Positions 35,699 to 46,059 of a stretch of 64,000 bases of DNA are shown here, piece by piece. Within the stretch, counting starts at the first letter, position 1. Every line of letters begins with the position of its first letter. A program made the position numbers and the translations under genes. The stretch comes from Bradyrhizobium sp. B124 (GTDB lineage: Bacteria > Pseudomonadota > Alphaproteobacteria > Rhizobiales > Xanthobacteraceae), in NCBI RefSeq assembly GCF_038967635.1, contig NZ_CP152413.1, forward strand, positions 6,886,001 to 6,950,000. Reading direction: 5' to 3'. Below the pieces are notes generated by a model. It did not search any database, had not been told where the DNA came from, and was given only the letters and a program-made list of their open reading frames with translations.

Positions 35699-35762
35699 AC
35701 GATGAGTCCTCGAAGGGCAGAATCGGTTCCGTCGTAACTAGCAAACCTCCGTCTCATTGGCC

Positions 35763-35790
35763 AAAAAAGAAGGCCGCCTAACGGCGGCCG
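35763..35790 (-). terminator. Terminator after the MarR gene
   Basis: Read on the - strand, a GGCCGCC stem (loop TTAG) is followed by TTCTTTTTTGG. It lies about 185 bases after the MarR stop and ahead of the secreted-protein gene, so it ends the MarR transcript. Confidence 0.8.
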
Positions 35791-35826
35791 GCTATCGCAT
35801 ACGAGATGATCGGACCTTTTTGGCAC

Positions 35827-35914
35827 CGTCATGGCCGGGCTCGTCCCGGCCATCCACGTCTTTCTTTACGTGGGACCGAAGGCGTGGATGCCCGGGACAA
35901 GCCCGGGCATGACG
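35827..35914. repeat. Palindromic repeat (CGTCATGGCCGGGCT family)
   Basis: Two inverted arms, GTCATGGCCGGG...CCGGCCATCCACG and CGTGGATGCCCGGG...CCCGGGCATGAC, form a large dyad. A related half lies at 39230-39264 in the groES-groEL gap. Confidence 0.75.
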
Positions 35915-35973
35915 AATGCGGAGACGGCACCGCTTCGATTATGCGTTTTGCGACGAACTTACGCCTGCTCGCG

Positions 35974-36450
35974 TCATGCGCGGTCGTCGGGTTCCTGTCC
36001 GCTCTCCAGCCTGGCGCGCAGCGTGCTGACGACGCGACTCACGGTTTCGATGTCCTTCATCGACAATCCGTCGGAAAGGCCGTTCACCCAAGGTAGCTGC
36101 AGGCGCATGGCCGCCTCGAAGGCGTGCCGTCCCTTCTCGGTCAGCACGACGAGCTGGGCCCGGCGATGATGCGGATTGGTCTCGAATGTGACGAGCCCGT
36201 CCCGTTGCAGGTCATTGACGATCCGCTGCACGTTCTGTCTGGCAGCGCCGAGGTCGCGCGCCAGCCACGCGACCGGTTGCGGGCGTTCGGCGGTGACGAT
36301 GGCGCCGAGAATCTGCCAGCGTGCGCTGGTCAGGCCAAGTCCAGCCACCATCCGGTCGCCGGCGGTGAACAGCAGGCTGTTGAGCCTGAACAAGTCGAGA
36401 ATCAAGTCGCTCAGGGCCTCGCCGGCCGGAGTTCGCTTGGTCTGCGGCAT
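35974..36450 (-). CDS. MarR-family transcriptional regulator
   Basis: A 158-residue winged-helix regulator. The recognition region is PQPVAWLARDLGAARQNVQRIVNDL and the wing includes RRAQLVVLTEKGRHAF. It is divergent from a 122-residue monooxygenase gene, and a perfect 18-bp palindrome (36470-36487) lies between the two starts. It most likely represses the monooxygenase and itself until a phenolic or oxidant ligand binds. A terminator lies downstream at 35763. Confidence 0.92.
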   Translation of the reverse strand: MPQTKRTPAGEALSDLILDLFRLNSLLFTAGDRMVAGLGLTSARWQILGAIVTAERPQPVAWLARDLGAARQNVQRIVNDLQRDGLVTFETNPHHRRAQLVVLTEKGRHAFEAAMRLQLPWVNGLSDGLSMKDIETVSRVVSTLRARLESGQEPDDRA

Positions 36451-36469
36451 TTGTCACCATAAGTTGATA

Positions 36470-36487
36470 TTGACATCATGATGTCAA
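36470..36487. promoter_or_regulatory. MarR operator, perfect 18-bp palindrome
   Basis: TTGACATCATGATGTCAA is a perfect palindrome between the divergent MarR and ABM starts. A second TGACATCA half-site lies at 36514-36521. Its position 20 bases upstream of the MarR start fits autorepression. Confidence 0.8.
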
Positions 36488-36546
36488 ATACGTATGTATC
36501 CATCTGATCGAAATGACATCATAGCACCATATCAACGGAGCCAGCC

Positions 36547-36915
36547 ATGCCGCAGATGCGCCCCCTCGACCCCGCATTCCCGATCGACCGCCAGCTCGCG
36601 GTCGATGCCAGCAACGTCGTGCTCGTCAATCTCTTCACGCTCGACAAGGCGGACGAGGAGATCTTTCTGAAAGCCTGGCAGGGCGACGCCGCCATCATGA
36701 AGCGGCAGCCCGGCTTCATCTCGACCCAGCTGCACCGCGCGCTCGGCGACAGCCCGGCCTATCTGAATTATGCGGTGTGGGAGTCGACCGCGGCTTTCCG
36801 GGCGGCGTTCGCCAATCCCGAGTTCAGGGTCAAGCTCGCGGCCTATCCGGCCTCGGCGGTGGCGTCGCCGCATCTGTTCCAGAAGGTGGCGGTAGCTGAC
36901 ATCTGCGTCGCGTAG
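36547..36915 (+). CDS. Antibiotic biosynthesis monooxygenase domain protein
   Basis: A 122-residue ABM-fold protein: VVLVNLFTLDKADEEIFLKAW, QPGFISTQLHRALG, YLNYAVWESTAAFRAAF. ABM enzymes are cofactor-free monooxygenases of quinols and polyketides, or heme-degrading relatives. It faces the MarR gene with a palindromic operator between. Ligand-inducible detoxification of a quinone-like compound is a sound guess. Confidence 0.88.
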   Translation: MPQMRPLDPAFPIDRQLAVDASNVVLVNLFTLDKADEEIFLKAWQGDAAIMKRQPGFISTQLHRALGDSPAYLNYAVWESTAAFRAAFANPEFRVKLAAYPASAVASPHLFQKVAVADICVA

Positions 36916-36920
36916 GCAGC

Positions 36921-37038
36921 CGGTACGGCGGATTAGCCGACTACGTCCGCCGTAGCTCAACGAGCGAAGGCGGAAGGCGAAATCCGTCGATCACGCGCGA
37001 GATATCGGCGGATTGCGCTTCGCTAATCCGCCCTACGA
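36921..37038. repeat. Inverted repeat (GGCGGATTAGC family)
   Basis: GTACGGCGGATTAGC at the left and GCTAATCCGCCCTACG at the right are inverted copies, with CTACGTCCGCCGTAGCTC inside. Typical non-coding element found repeatedly in this kind of genome. Confidence 0.65.
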
Positions 37039-37069
37039 TCTGCTGGACGTTGGACGTCGCGTCAAACGC

Positions 37070-37360
37070 TCAACTGTGCACCAGCATGCCAACACCGAGC
37101 GTGGCAGCGGCAGCCAGAAAGGCAATGTCCAGAAACCGCAGCGGCGCTGTTGGACGGCGGCCGGCCGAACCGGACATGACGTAATAGATGCAATAACCTG
37201 CGCCGAGGACCACAAACGTCAACGTTTGCTTGAACCAGAACGTCAGGACGACCGCAAGATCATCGGTGTTGTCCAGGGCATAGGCACCCAACGCAAGCAC
37301 CGCGCCGATCGCGTAGAACAGCGCCAGCGTTGACGTCAGGGATTTGGCGTCGCGGGACAT
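37070..37360 (-). CDS. Small membrane protein, 96 aa
   Basis: A 96-residue protein with three hydrophobic helices (about residues 9-27, 38-58 and 72-92: ALFYAIGAVLALGAYAL, TFVVLGAGYCIYYVM, FLDIAFLAAAATLGVGML). No known family. It lies between the repeat at 36921 and the groEL terminator. Coding is supported by membrane topology and clean frame only. Confidence 0.65.
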   Translation of the reverse strand: MSRDAKSLTSTLALFYAIGAVLALGAYALDNTDDLAVVLTFWFKQTLTFVVLGAGYCIYYVMSGSAGRRPTAPLRFLDIAFLAAAATLGVGMLVHS

Positions 37361-37396
37361 CAGATGATCCTTACGGCTCCACCGTAATCAAATCGC

Positions 37397-37426
37397 AAAA
37401 AAGAAGGCCGCCCGGAGGCGGCCTTC
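37397..37426 (-). terminator. Terminator of groESL
   Basis: On the - strand GAAGGCCGCC pairs with GGCGGCCTTC (37426-37417 with 37412-37403), followed by six T. It lies 27 bases after the groEL stop. Confidence 0.9.
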
Positions 37427-37452
37427 GATCTCGGTGCGGATGTGGCGAGGGC

Positions 37453-39264
<1,812 letters not shown>

Positions 39265-39305
39265 CAGCGGAGCGAGCGCCGCGTTTCTCGAATTGGGTCG
39301 TGGCC

Positions 39306-39602
39306 TTACGCCAGCACGCCCATGATGTCGGACTCCTTCATGATCAGGAGCTCCTGGTTGTCGAGCTTGACCTCGGTGCCCGACCACTTGCCGAACAGCA
39401 CGCGGTCGCCGACCTTGAGGTCGATCGGGATCAGCTTGCCGGCCTCGTCGCGGCCACCCGGGCCGACGGCGACGATCTCGCCCTGGGACGGCTTTTCCTT
39501 GGCCGAGTCCGGAATGATGATGCCGCCCTTGGACTTCTCCTCGGCATCGATACGCTTGACCACGACGCGGTCATGCAGTGGGCGGAAGGTGGATTTAGCC
39601 AT
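39306..39602 (-). CDS. groES: Co-chaperonin GroES
   Basis: A 98-residue Hsp10. The mobile-loop region [16 protein letters not shown] and the roof [10 protein letters not shown] match GroES, and the C-terminal [13 protein letters not shown] is typical. It caps GroEL. The gene is the first of the operon, with CIRCE and a sigma-70 promoter immediately upstream. Confidence 0.98.
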   Translation of the reverse strand: MAKSTFRPLHDRVVVKRIDAEEKSKGGIIIPDSAKEKPSQGEIVAVGPGGRDEAGKLIPIDLKVGDRVLFGKWSGTEVKLDNQELLIMKESDIMGVLA

Positions 39603-39697
39603 GACGTTCCCTCTTGGAGGCTCGGTTTCAGGTCCGGTTCATCGAGACCGGCGTTGAATGCCGGTCCGGTCGGCGCCAGGCAGGACGCCCGGCGCAT

Positions 39698-39724
39698 TTA
39701 GCAATCGTGGTGCGAGAGTGCTAA
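39698..39724 (-). promoter_or_regulatory. CIRCE element (HrcA operator)
   Basis: TTAGCAATC-N9-GAGTGCTAA: one mismatch from the CIRCE consensus TTAGCACTC-N9-GAGTGCTAA. It lies between the -10 and the groES start, where HrcA represses groESL until heat shock. Confidence 0.95.
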
Positions 39725-39735
39725 TTGTGCGCCGG

Positions 39736-39764
39736 GAAATATGGCTTGGCGCAGTTTCTGTCAA
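39736..39764 (-). promoter_or_regulatory. Sigma-70-type promoter of groESL
   Basis: On the - strand TTGACA (39764-39759), 17 bases, then TATTTC (39741-39736). The CIRCE element starts 12 bases downstream, so HrcA would block elongation or initiation. Confidence 0.75.
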
Positions 39765-39921
39765 GCAAACGGGTTAAGGCCTTGGTGAGGCCAATATAGG
39801 ATGGTGGACCGGAAACCAAATCGTAGCGATGACGTAATTTTGTCAGACGTCATTGCTCCGCCTTAAGTTTTACGCTTGGCTGCATGACGGGTGCGGCCGG
39901 GAGATAGTTCGGGGGATGCAT

Positions 39922-40440
39922 ATGATCAGGTCACTCAACGCGCGATTGGTCGCACGGTTCGCGGCTGTCTCGGCGCTGACGACACTTTTGGGGGCATGCG
40001 GCAGCATGAGCCTGCCGTCGTTGTCGTCGAACCCCGAGCCGGGGCCGGTCGAACCGGGAGTGGCTCCGGAGATGCCGGCGAGCATCCGCCCCGACGAGAT
40101 CGTCGGCCGCTGGGGCCTCGCCTCGTTCCAGAATCCCGCCGACCGCGCCCGCACTGAGGCCGCCGCGCGCGGCCAGTGCAAGCAGCCTTACGTGATCGGT
40201 GCCGGCCAGAGCGGCGGTGTCATCATGCATCTCGCCGACCAGGCCACCCCGCAGGAACTGCGGCTGAAGGGTTCCCCGAGCGGCAAGAACTATATCGGCC
40301 CGCCCGGACCTGTGCCCGGCGAGCAGGACCGCGAGATCATCTCGTTCGACGGCCGGGTCTTGATCACCCGTTTCGTCGACAAGGACGCCGCCACCCGCTA
40401 CGGCAACATGGTCTACGTCCGCTGCGCCCCGAGGGCGTGA
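39922..40440 (+). CDS. Lipoprotein
   Basis: A 172-residue lipoprotein. The signal ends in the lipobox LLGAC (Cys about residue 29), after which there is a Pro/Glu-rich linker and a domain with DEIVGRWGLASF, YIGPPGPVPGEQD and MVYVRCAPRA. ATG 39922 (GGGGG 7 bases upstream) is preferred over 39916. Likely outer-membrane or inner-leaflet anchored; function unknown. Confidence 0.85.
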   Translation: MIRSLNARLVARFAAVSALTTLLGACGSMSLPSLSSNPEPGPVEPGVAPEMPASIRPDEIVGRWGLASFQNPADRARTEAAARGQCKQPYVIGAGQSGGVIMHLADQATPQELRLKGSPSGKNYIGPPGPVPGEQDREIISFDGRVLITRFVDKDAATRYGNMVYVRCAPRA

Positions 40441-40548
40441 CGCGGCTGGCACGTCATTCGGGGTCGATGCGACGCATCGAACCTCAGGTGCGCAACTGCG
40501 CACCGGGGAATCTCGACGTCATGGCCTCGCCGTAGGTCAAAACAAAAC

Positions 40549-40574
40549 CGCCGGCCCCGAGGGCCGGCGTTTTT
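40549..40574 (+). terminator. Rho-independent terminator of the lipoprotein gene
   Basis: CGCCGGCCC (40549-40557) pairs with GGGCCGGCG (40561-40569) around CGA, then TTTTT. Confidence 0.9.
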
Positions 40575-40650
40575 CGTCTGTCCATGAACGAACCGCTGGG
40601 AGCACGAACCTTGCCGTGTCGCCCTGGGTTGTGACTTGCAAAGACCTGCT

Positions 40651-40914
40651 TTATCGCCGGACCCCAACCCGATTGACGCCACCATTCAGGTTGCCGCCCG
40701 CGTGATGACGAACCGTAGCCCGCGCCACCGGACGAGGCCTTAGCACGACGCCTGCCCTCGCTACGCAACCGTTCGGATAGCCGACATACTGGCAGTAGAC
40801 GACCGCCTTGGCCGGTGCCGGATTGAGCGCGACACCTGCTGCCCCCAACAGGAGGCTCGCCACGATCCCGGTAACCGTAACCGACCTGGTCGAAAAAAAG
40901 TTCGTCCGATGCAT
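40651..40914 (-). CDS. Small secreted protein, 87 aa
   Basis: An 87-residue protein with a signal peptide (SVTVTGIVASLLLGAAGVAL, cleavage near AKA). The mature part has two cysteines (YCQYVGYPNGCVARAG) and a basic Arg-rich tail. Start ATG 40914. No family recognised. Confidence 0.65.
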   Translation of the reverse strand: MHRTNFFSTRSVTVTGIVASLLLGAAGVALNPAPAKAVVYCQYVGYPNGCVARAGVVLRPRPVARATVRHHAGGNLNGGVNRVGVRR

Positions 40915-41060
40915 GGTGATCCTCTCCATCGCAAGCGAACCGACGATGATTGCGGCGGTTCAGGCGCGGCTGAAGATTTGGCTGGCAAAGGACAGGCGAT
41001 GTTGACGTAGATCAACGCTGGGCGCGGCCCGCCACGATGTGCATCGATCTCTTCACATGA

Positions 41061-41090
41061 AAGAGGGCGGCTCACTGAGCCCGCCCTCTT
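41061..41090. terminator. Terminator-like hairpin after the 41113 gene
   Basis: AAGAGGGCGG and CCGCCCTCTT arms enclose CTCACTGAGC (itself partly self-complementary). Read on the - strand it ends CCCTCTTTCA, a short T run. Confidence 0.55.
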
Positions 41091-41112
41091 GTCGTGTGTC
41101 GTTGCGCGGATC

Positions 41113-41592
41113 TCACTGACAGATGTAACTGTGGCCGTCGGCCATCTTCGTCATCGTGCCAGGTTCGCAGGTAATTCCATTGGCTGCCTTGTAGTCTGCC
41201 CATCCGGCATAACCGTAATACGGGCTGCCACCATAGTAGGCTCGTGCCGGATAGTAGGGCTGGCCAAAGTGGGGATCCGTCTGGGCGGCGTATGCATCGG
41301 TCCAGTTATTTGTGCCCCAGCCAGCATAGACCGGCGCAGTGGCGGCTGCCGTGGCGACCGCGGCCGTGGCGGCAATTCCCGCGCCGACTCCGTACCCGTA
41401 CGCAGCGCGCCGGGTGTGACGACGTGCAACGCCCGCGACGCTCACGGGCGTCAGCGGTCGGCCCACGCGCGCCTGGGCGCTTTCGACTGACGCCGAAATG
41501 CCGCCCTGCTCAGACCATGTGATGGAGAACAGTGTCGCACAAGCGAAAGTCGAGAGCGCAATTGCAGTATTCCTGACATTTCTTCGCGTCAT
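41113..41592 (-). CDS. Secreted protein with Gly/Tyr-rich repeats
   Basis: A 159-residue protein with an N-terminal export signal (IALSTFACATLFSITWS). The middle is Ala-rich (GAGIAATAAVATAAATAP) and the C-terminal third is rich in Tyr, Gly and Trp (ARAYYGGSPYYGYAGWADY), ending ITCEPGTMTKMADGHSYIC. Likely periplasmic or surface. No recognised domain. Confidence 0.7.
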   Translation of the reverse strand: MTRRNVRNTAIALSTFACATLFSITWSEQGGISASVESAQARVGRPLTPVSVAGVARRHTRRAAYGYGVGAGIAATAAVATAAATAPVYAGWGTNNWTDAYAAQTDPHFGQPYYPARAYYGGSPYYGYAGWADYKAANGITCEPGTMTKMADGHSYICQ

Positions 41593-42101
41593 GTTCGATC
41601 TCCAGTGTTGAGTAGTCCAGTGGCTCCCCCCAATCAGTGATTCCTCAACAAGCCGCAGGTATCAGCGCCCAAGAAACCCGCCGTGCATCGTCATGGTTTC
41701 AATGACGGCCGCGCCCAGGCGAAGCCTGTTCGCCCTTGGATGCGCGCAACGAGTGGCCGGCAAAGCTGTACTGTGTGTTGTGTGAAAGTGCGAAGCCCCG
41801 CTCGGGGCGACCGGATTCACTCCGGAAGTCCGGCACCCAATGTTGGCTCCCGGCACACGCATGACAATTTCCTCACATACAGTATGCGCCTGCGACAGCG
41901 GACCTGCCAGTAAATTTGCAGGTGTCACAATTGGCACAAACTGCATGCGGTCGAGACAGAGGTTCTGACCGATGTGTCACTTGACGTGCATGCAAGGAAA
42001 GCTGCCGTACAGAATTACTCACGCCTTGCAACGCGGCGAGCGATGATCTGGCAACTTTATCTGGTGATCCCTCTCGGGCTCGACCACCGCTCAAACAAAA
42101 A
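41593..42101. other. About 500 bp non-coding gap before the cheZ terminator
   Basis: Contains an inverted repeat GCCCCGCTCGGGGC near 41795 and a TGGCAC-like sequence near 41934 whose spacing is wrong for sigma-54. No gene with coding character is seen on either strand. Confidence 0.5.
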
Positions 42102-42131
42102 CGCCGGCCCGAGGGGCCGGCGCTTTTCGTT
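42102..42131 (-). terminator. Terminator of cheZ
   Basis: CGCCGGCCC and GGGCCGGCG stem with A tract on the left and TTTTCGTTTT-equivalents on the - strand. Works in both orientations; lies about 30 bases after the cheZ stop. Confidence 0.85.
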
Positions 42132-42162
42132 TTGATCCGACAAATCTCAGTTGAACGTCGCG

Positions 42163-42939
42163 TCAGTTGAACATAGCGTCGATGTCGTCCTGCGAGGCGT
42201 GGCCCGCGTCGCCGTCGAGCTTCGGGCCGTTGAGCAGGCGGGCATCGCCCTCGCGGGTGTCGACGATCGGCGGGACGTGGGTCTTGATGGCGTCGACGCC
42301 GCCCCAGATGTTCATCATCTCGTTGATGTGCTGTTCGATGAACTTCATCGTCTGCATCACCTTGCTGATGCGCTGGCCGGTGAGGTCCTGGAAGTTGCAG
42401 GCCTCGAAGATCGAGACCACGCGCTCCTGAATATCTTCGCTGAGCCGTTTCTGCTGGTCGGGCGTCACGTTGTTCGCGAGCGCGGTCGCGGCCTGGTCGA
42501 TCGCTTCCACCGCCTCGAGGATCTGCTGGGTGGCCTGTTCGGTGCCGCCGACCACGGCGCCGAGCTCGCCATTGACCTTGGCCATCTCCTCGCCGTTGAA
42601 GCTCTTGCCGTGCAGCACGGCGATCTCGCGCTTGGTGCGGCTGATCGCGTCGTGGATCAGGTCGAGCTCGACCTTGAGCTTCTCGCACTGTTCGACCTGC
42701 GCGCGGTAGGTCTCGAGCAGCGCTTGCGTCTCGGCGACTTCGCGGGCGACGGCGGCATCGACGCTGTCGCCGGTGCGCTGCGCCGGTGCCGCGGCCATCT
42801 GGGCGCGGATCGAGCGAAGCTCCGCCATGATTTCCCGATGCATCGGACCGAGCTCGCCGCTGCCGGCAACTTCCGGCTCCGGCATCACGACTTCACCCAT
42901 GGCCTGCTCGACACGAAAACGCTTACGCTTCACTGACAT
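42163..42939 (-). CDS. cheZ: Chemotaxis protein CheZ
   Basis: A 258-residue CheY-P phosphatase. The catalytic block FQDLTGQ (D185, Q189) and the C-terminal CheY-binding peptide SQDDIDAMFN are both present; the middle is a long helical coiled-coil region (KVNGELGAVVGGTEQATQQI). CheZ dephosphorylates CheY to end the swimming signal. No other chemotaxis genes are adjacent, so this is a stand-alone cheZ. The start ATG 42939 is clear. Confidence 0.93.
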   Translation of the reverse strand: MSVKRKRFRVEQAMGEVVMPEPEVAGSGELGPMHREIMAELRSIRAQMAAAPAQRTGDSVDAAVAREVAETQALLETYRAQVEQCEKLKVELDLIHDAISRTKREIAVLHGKSFNGEEMAKVNGELGAVVGGTEQATQQILEAVEAIDQAATALANNVTPDQQKRLSEDIQERVVSIFEACNFQDLTGQRISKVMQTMKFIEQHINEMMNIWGGVDAIKTHVPPIVDTREGDARLLNGPKLDGDAGHASQDDIDAMFN

Positions 42940-43249
42940 GATTTCATTCCCGCCCCTTCACTGCAGTTCGTTCTAGCGAAAGGTGATTTAACGTCAGGTT
43001 CACGCGGGAACAGTTTGCGCCGAGTGCGCGCAACCGCTGCGATACCGGCGATTAACCATGTCGCCGCGGCATTCACGCAAAATAAACGCTGTCAGGCAAA
43101 ACCGCGCTGCATTGTCGAGATGGTGAATCCAAACCGCGATTCCGTTTACCAAACCGATGCGGTTTTCATTGCTTATTGACCACGTGCAACGGGGCTTGTG
43201 CGCTCCGTCCACGTCACACGTCACGACGAAACCAGTACAGAGTACGTCG
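42940..43249. other. 310-bp divergent promoter region
   Basis: Holds the upstream regions of cheZ (-) and the L,D-transpeptidase (+). I see no recognised operator. Confidence 0.4.
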
Positions 43250-44059
43250 ATGTTCAGGAAAACCACGCTTGCGCTGCTCGCCGGCGCCTCTTCGCTTATC
43301 GCCGTTCCCCATCATGCGATGGCGATCGACGCGTCGGCTCAGCCCGAGCCCACCGTGATCTACGCCAACCAGGGCGCACCGCAGCCGCCGATGCGCACCG
43401 CCTATGTGCAGCCGCAGCGCTCCAACATGGGCGGCGGCTTCATCGAATTCCTGTTCGGCGATGCGCCGTCGTCGCAGGGTTATTCGCCGCAGCCGATGTA
43501 TCAGCAGCAGCCTGGTTATTACGGCAACCGCCAGGGGCTGCCGCCGATGGATCCGCAGCAGCAGATGATCCGCCAGCAGGAAGAGGCGGCGGGCGATCCA
43601 ACGCAGCGTCCGTTCGATTCCAGATATGAAAAGCAGCTGGTCGATTACAGCGGCAAGGAAGGCGTCGGCACCATCGTCGTCGATACGCCGAACAAGTTCC
43701 TCTATCTGGTGCAGGGCGACGGCCGCGCGCTGCGCTACGGCATCGGCGTCGGCCGGCCCGGCTTCACCTGGGCCGGCGTCAAGACGATCTCGGCGAAGAA
43801 GGAATGGCCGGCCTGGACGCCGCCGCCGGAAATGCTGGCGCGCCGTCCCGACCTGCCGCGGCACATGGAAGGCGGCCCGGAGAATCCGCTCGGCGCCCGC
43901 GCGATGTATCTCGGCTCCTCGCTCTATCGTATCCATGGCTCCAACGAGCCCTGGACGATCGGCACCAACGTCTCGTCCGGCTGCATCCGGATGCGCAACG
44001 AGGACGTGATCGACCTCTACGGCCGCGTCAATGTCGGCGCCAAGGTCGTCGTGATGTAA
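43250..44059 (+). CDS. L,D-transpeptidase (YkuD family)
   Basis: A 269-residue secreted L,D-transpeptidase. The signal peptide (LALLAGASSLIAVPHHAMA) is followed by a Gln/Pro-rich linker, and the YkuD domain runs about 139-269. Catalytic H229 (RIHGSNEP) and C245 (SSGCIRM) are intact. It makes 3-3 cross-links in peptidoglycan or attaches outer-membrane proteins to it. Convergent with the DUF2076 gene, with a shared hairpin between. Confidence 0.93.
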   Translation: MFRKTTLALLAGASSLIAVPHHAMAIDASAQPEPTVIYANQGAPQPPMRTAYVQPQRSNMGGGFIEFLFGDAPSSQGYSPQPMYQQQPGYYGNRQGLPPMDPQQQMIRQQEEAAGDPTQRPFDSRYEKQLVDYSGKEGVGTIVVDTPNKFLYLVQGDGRALRYGIGVGRPGFTWAGVKTISAKKEWPAWTPPPEMLARRPDLPRHMEGGPENPLGARAMYLGSSLYRIHGSNEPWTIGTNVSSGCIRMRNEDVIDLYGRVNVGAKVVVM

Positions 44060-44126
44060 GTGTGGTTTTGAAGCAGCTGCTCTAAAGATGGTGTCGCCCC
44101 GGCTTTCGCCGGGACGACGGAATCAA

Positions 44127-44153
44127 AACGGCCGCTCGATTGGAGCGGCCGTT
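44127..44153. terminator. Bidirectional terminator between convergent genes
   Basis: AACGGCCGCTC and GAGCGGCCGTT form an 11-bp stem with loop GATTG. Short T/A runs on both sides. Confidence 0.8.
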
Positions 44154-44172
44154 GTCGTTTCAGCGATCGCGC

Positions 44173-45006
44173 TTACGCGTAATCGCTGTTGTCGTCGCCG
44201 CCGTTGTCGTCGAAATCGTCGGCGTCTTGATCATCGTCGCTGTCCTGGTCGGCCTGCGCCTGGTCGAACGCGCCGGCGCGCGAGCCGGAATCACTGTCGC
44301 GACCGGACGAACTGACATCGTTGATCCCGGCGTCACGGGCAAGGTTGCTCGACGACTGGTCGCCGCCCCAGGGACGCGAACCACCGCCGAGGCCGCCGGC
44401 GTCGGCCAGCGATTGATGGCTTCCGCCACCCATCATGCCGCGAATGCTGGAGAGCAGCAGTCCGCCGCCGACCACGCCGGCCGCGGCCGCAGCCGCAGTG
44501 CCGAGGAACGAGCCGCCACCGCCGCCGGGCGCGCCGCCGCCGAAGGGCGGGGGCTGCTGGCCGCCGTAGGGCTGGCCGTATTGGGGCTGGCCGTATTGCT
44601 GCGGCGGTTGGCCATAGCCGCCCGCCTGCTGCATCGCCTGGCCCGAGTTCCAGACCGGGCGGCTGCCGCCGACATCCGGCGGGCGCACCGGCGGCACCGA
44701 GCCGTGCGGCTGCTGCTGGCCCTGTCCGAAGATCGCATCGCGCATCGAATCGAGGAAGCCGCCGCCCTGCTGCTGTGCCGGCTGTTGCTGGCCGACCGCG
44801 GCCTCGAGCTCCTGGATCCGGTCATGGGCGCGCTTCAGCGCCTCGTCCTGCACCAGCGCGGTCTGCACCAGCGTGTAAACCGCATTCGGCGCGCTGCGCA
44901 GGCCCTGCATGATCGCGGACATGGCCTCGCCGTCGCGCGGGGCATTCTCCAGCTTGGCGAGCCGGTCGAAGAGATCGTCAATCAGTTGGCGTTCTTGCGG
45001 TGTCAT
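44173..45006 (-). CDS. DUF2076 protein
   Basis: A 277-residue protein of the DUF2076 family. The N-terminal 90 residues (ERQLIDDLFDRLAKLE, VYTLVQTALVQDEALKRA) are the conserved domain; the rest is Gly/Gln/Pro-rich and ends in a very acidic Asp tail. ATG 45006 (GGAGAA 6 bases upstream) is preferred over 45018. Function unknown; often annotated as a periplasmic ligand-binding sensor-type protein without proof. Confidence 0.85.
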   Translation of the reverse strand: MTPQERQLIDDLFDRLAKLENAPRDGEAMSAIMQGLRSAPNAVYTLVQTALVQDEALKRAHDRIQELEAAVGQQQPAQQQGGGFLDSMRDAIFGQGQQQPHGSVPPVRPPDVGGSRPVWNSGQAMQQAGGYGQPPQQYGQPQYGQPYGGQQPPPFGGGAPGGGGGSFLGTAAAAAAGVVGGGLLLSSIRGMMGGGSHQSLADAGGLGGGSRPWGGDQSSSNLARDAGINDVSSSGRDSDSGSRAGAFDQAQADQDSDDDQDADDFDDNGGDDNSDYA

Positions 45007-45133
45007 GGCGTTCTCCATCGCGTCGATCGAATCGGCGCGCGGCTGATGTAGGACGGGCTTTGTGGCGCAAGGAGTGGGGGCCAGAATTAAATTTCTGTAT
45101 GCGACAATACGACCGGCGGCTTTTCGTGAACCC

Positions 45134-45213
45134 AAAGCGTTTTCGAGCGAGGCCTGCCCCGCACTTGATGCGGGGTGGGTCCCGGTTCGCGTGAAGAAAG
45201 CGCGTCAAAACAA
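45134..45213. repeat. Composite repeat: one element nested in another
   Basis: Outer parts AGCGTTTTCGAGCG and TTCGCGTGAAGAAAGCGCGTC match the related element at 47118-47178. Between them is an extra palindrome CCCCGCACTTGATGCGGGG (45158-45176) absent in the other copy, so one repeat appears inserted in another. Confidence 0.7.
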
Positions 45214-45216
45214 GGG

Positions 45217-46059
45217 TCAGCCGAGTGTAACTTTATTCAGGGCCAGCAGCGCGGGGAAATGCTCGCCTGCGAGATAGGCATGCTCGGTCTCGCGCTGCGT
45301 CGTCAGCGGGTCGAGGTTCTGTAGTGTTTCATCGACGAAACCGGGATGGCACATCACGAGCCCGTCCTCGGGCAGGCCGTCGAGGAAGCCCTGCATCAGC
45401 GCTCCGAATTCGCTGCCACGCGTAAAATCGTAGGCGCCGGCGAAAGCCGGATTGAAGCGCAGGCCCGATCGCTGGGCCTTGATCCGGAATTGGGTGCTGA
45501 GCACGTTCAGCACTAAAGCCTTCGGCGCCGTCAGTTGGCGTGCCAGCGGACCTTCGCGTCCGCACTGCCGCACCCAGGCGCCTGGCGCGCGCTCCTTCAC
45601 GGCGCGCAGGAAGCCGTCGCGGACCTGCGGGAACAGCTGCGCGTGCTGATGGCCGTCGACGAAATCGGGCGCGCGGCCGAACAGATCGTGGAAGGCATCG
45701 AGCTGCGCCAGCACCTCGGCATGGACCAGATCGGCGTCGAGCCGGTGCATCAGTCCGGCGCGAAGCAGCCGCGGGAACGGCAGGAACATGTCGCCGTCGA
45801 GTGGACGGAAATGCATCGTCAGCGGTCGGAACGGCGCAGTCAGCGTCACATGCAGCCCGATCGCGCAGCGCGGGCTTTTCGCTACCGAAGCCTGCAGCGC
45901 GGCCGCAGCCTCGCGGCCGATCGCCGGCGTCACCATCATCACCGACGTCGCATTGAGGCGGCCGCGCTCGATCAGGTCGCGGATCGCGCGGTTGACGCCA
46001 TCGCTCAAGCCATAATCGTCAGCACACAGCCAGATCCGGCGCGGCAAAACTTCGCTCAT
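45217..46059 (-). CDS. ChbG/YdjC-family carbohydrate deacetylase
   Basis: A 280-residue protein of the YdjC/ChbG family, metal-dependent deacetylases acting on acetylated sugars. The metal motif ADDYGLSDGVN and CAIGLHVTLTAP, plus VDGHQHAQLFP and VMCHPGFVDE, are complete. Start ATG 46059 overlaps the glycosyltransferase stop, so the two are translationally coupled. In Francisella NaxD, a YdjC protein, removes acetyl from undecaprenyl-phosphate GalNAc made by the GT2 FlmF2; hopanoid HpnK is another relative. Substrate here is inferred, not shown. Confidence 0.9.
   Translation of the reverse strand: MSEVLPRRIWLCADDYGLSDGVNRAIRDLIERGRLNATSVMMVTPAIGREAAAALQASVAKSPRCAIGLHVTLTAPFRPLTMHFRPLDGDMFLPFPRLLRAGLMHRLDADLVHAEVLAQLDAFHDLFGRAPDFVDGHQHAQLFPQVRDGFLRAVKERAPGAWVRQCGREGPLARQLTAPKALVLNVLSTQFRIKAQRSGLRFNPAFAGAYDFTRGSEFGALMQGFLDGLPEDGLVMCHPGFVDETLQNLDPLTTQRETEHAYLAGEHFPALLALNKVTLG

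Noticed and set aside
41930..41950. Possible sigma-54 promoter (TGGCAC...TGCA)
   Set aside because: GG to GC spacing is two bases too short for sigma-54.
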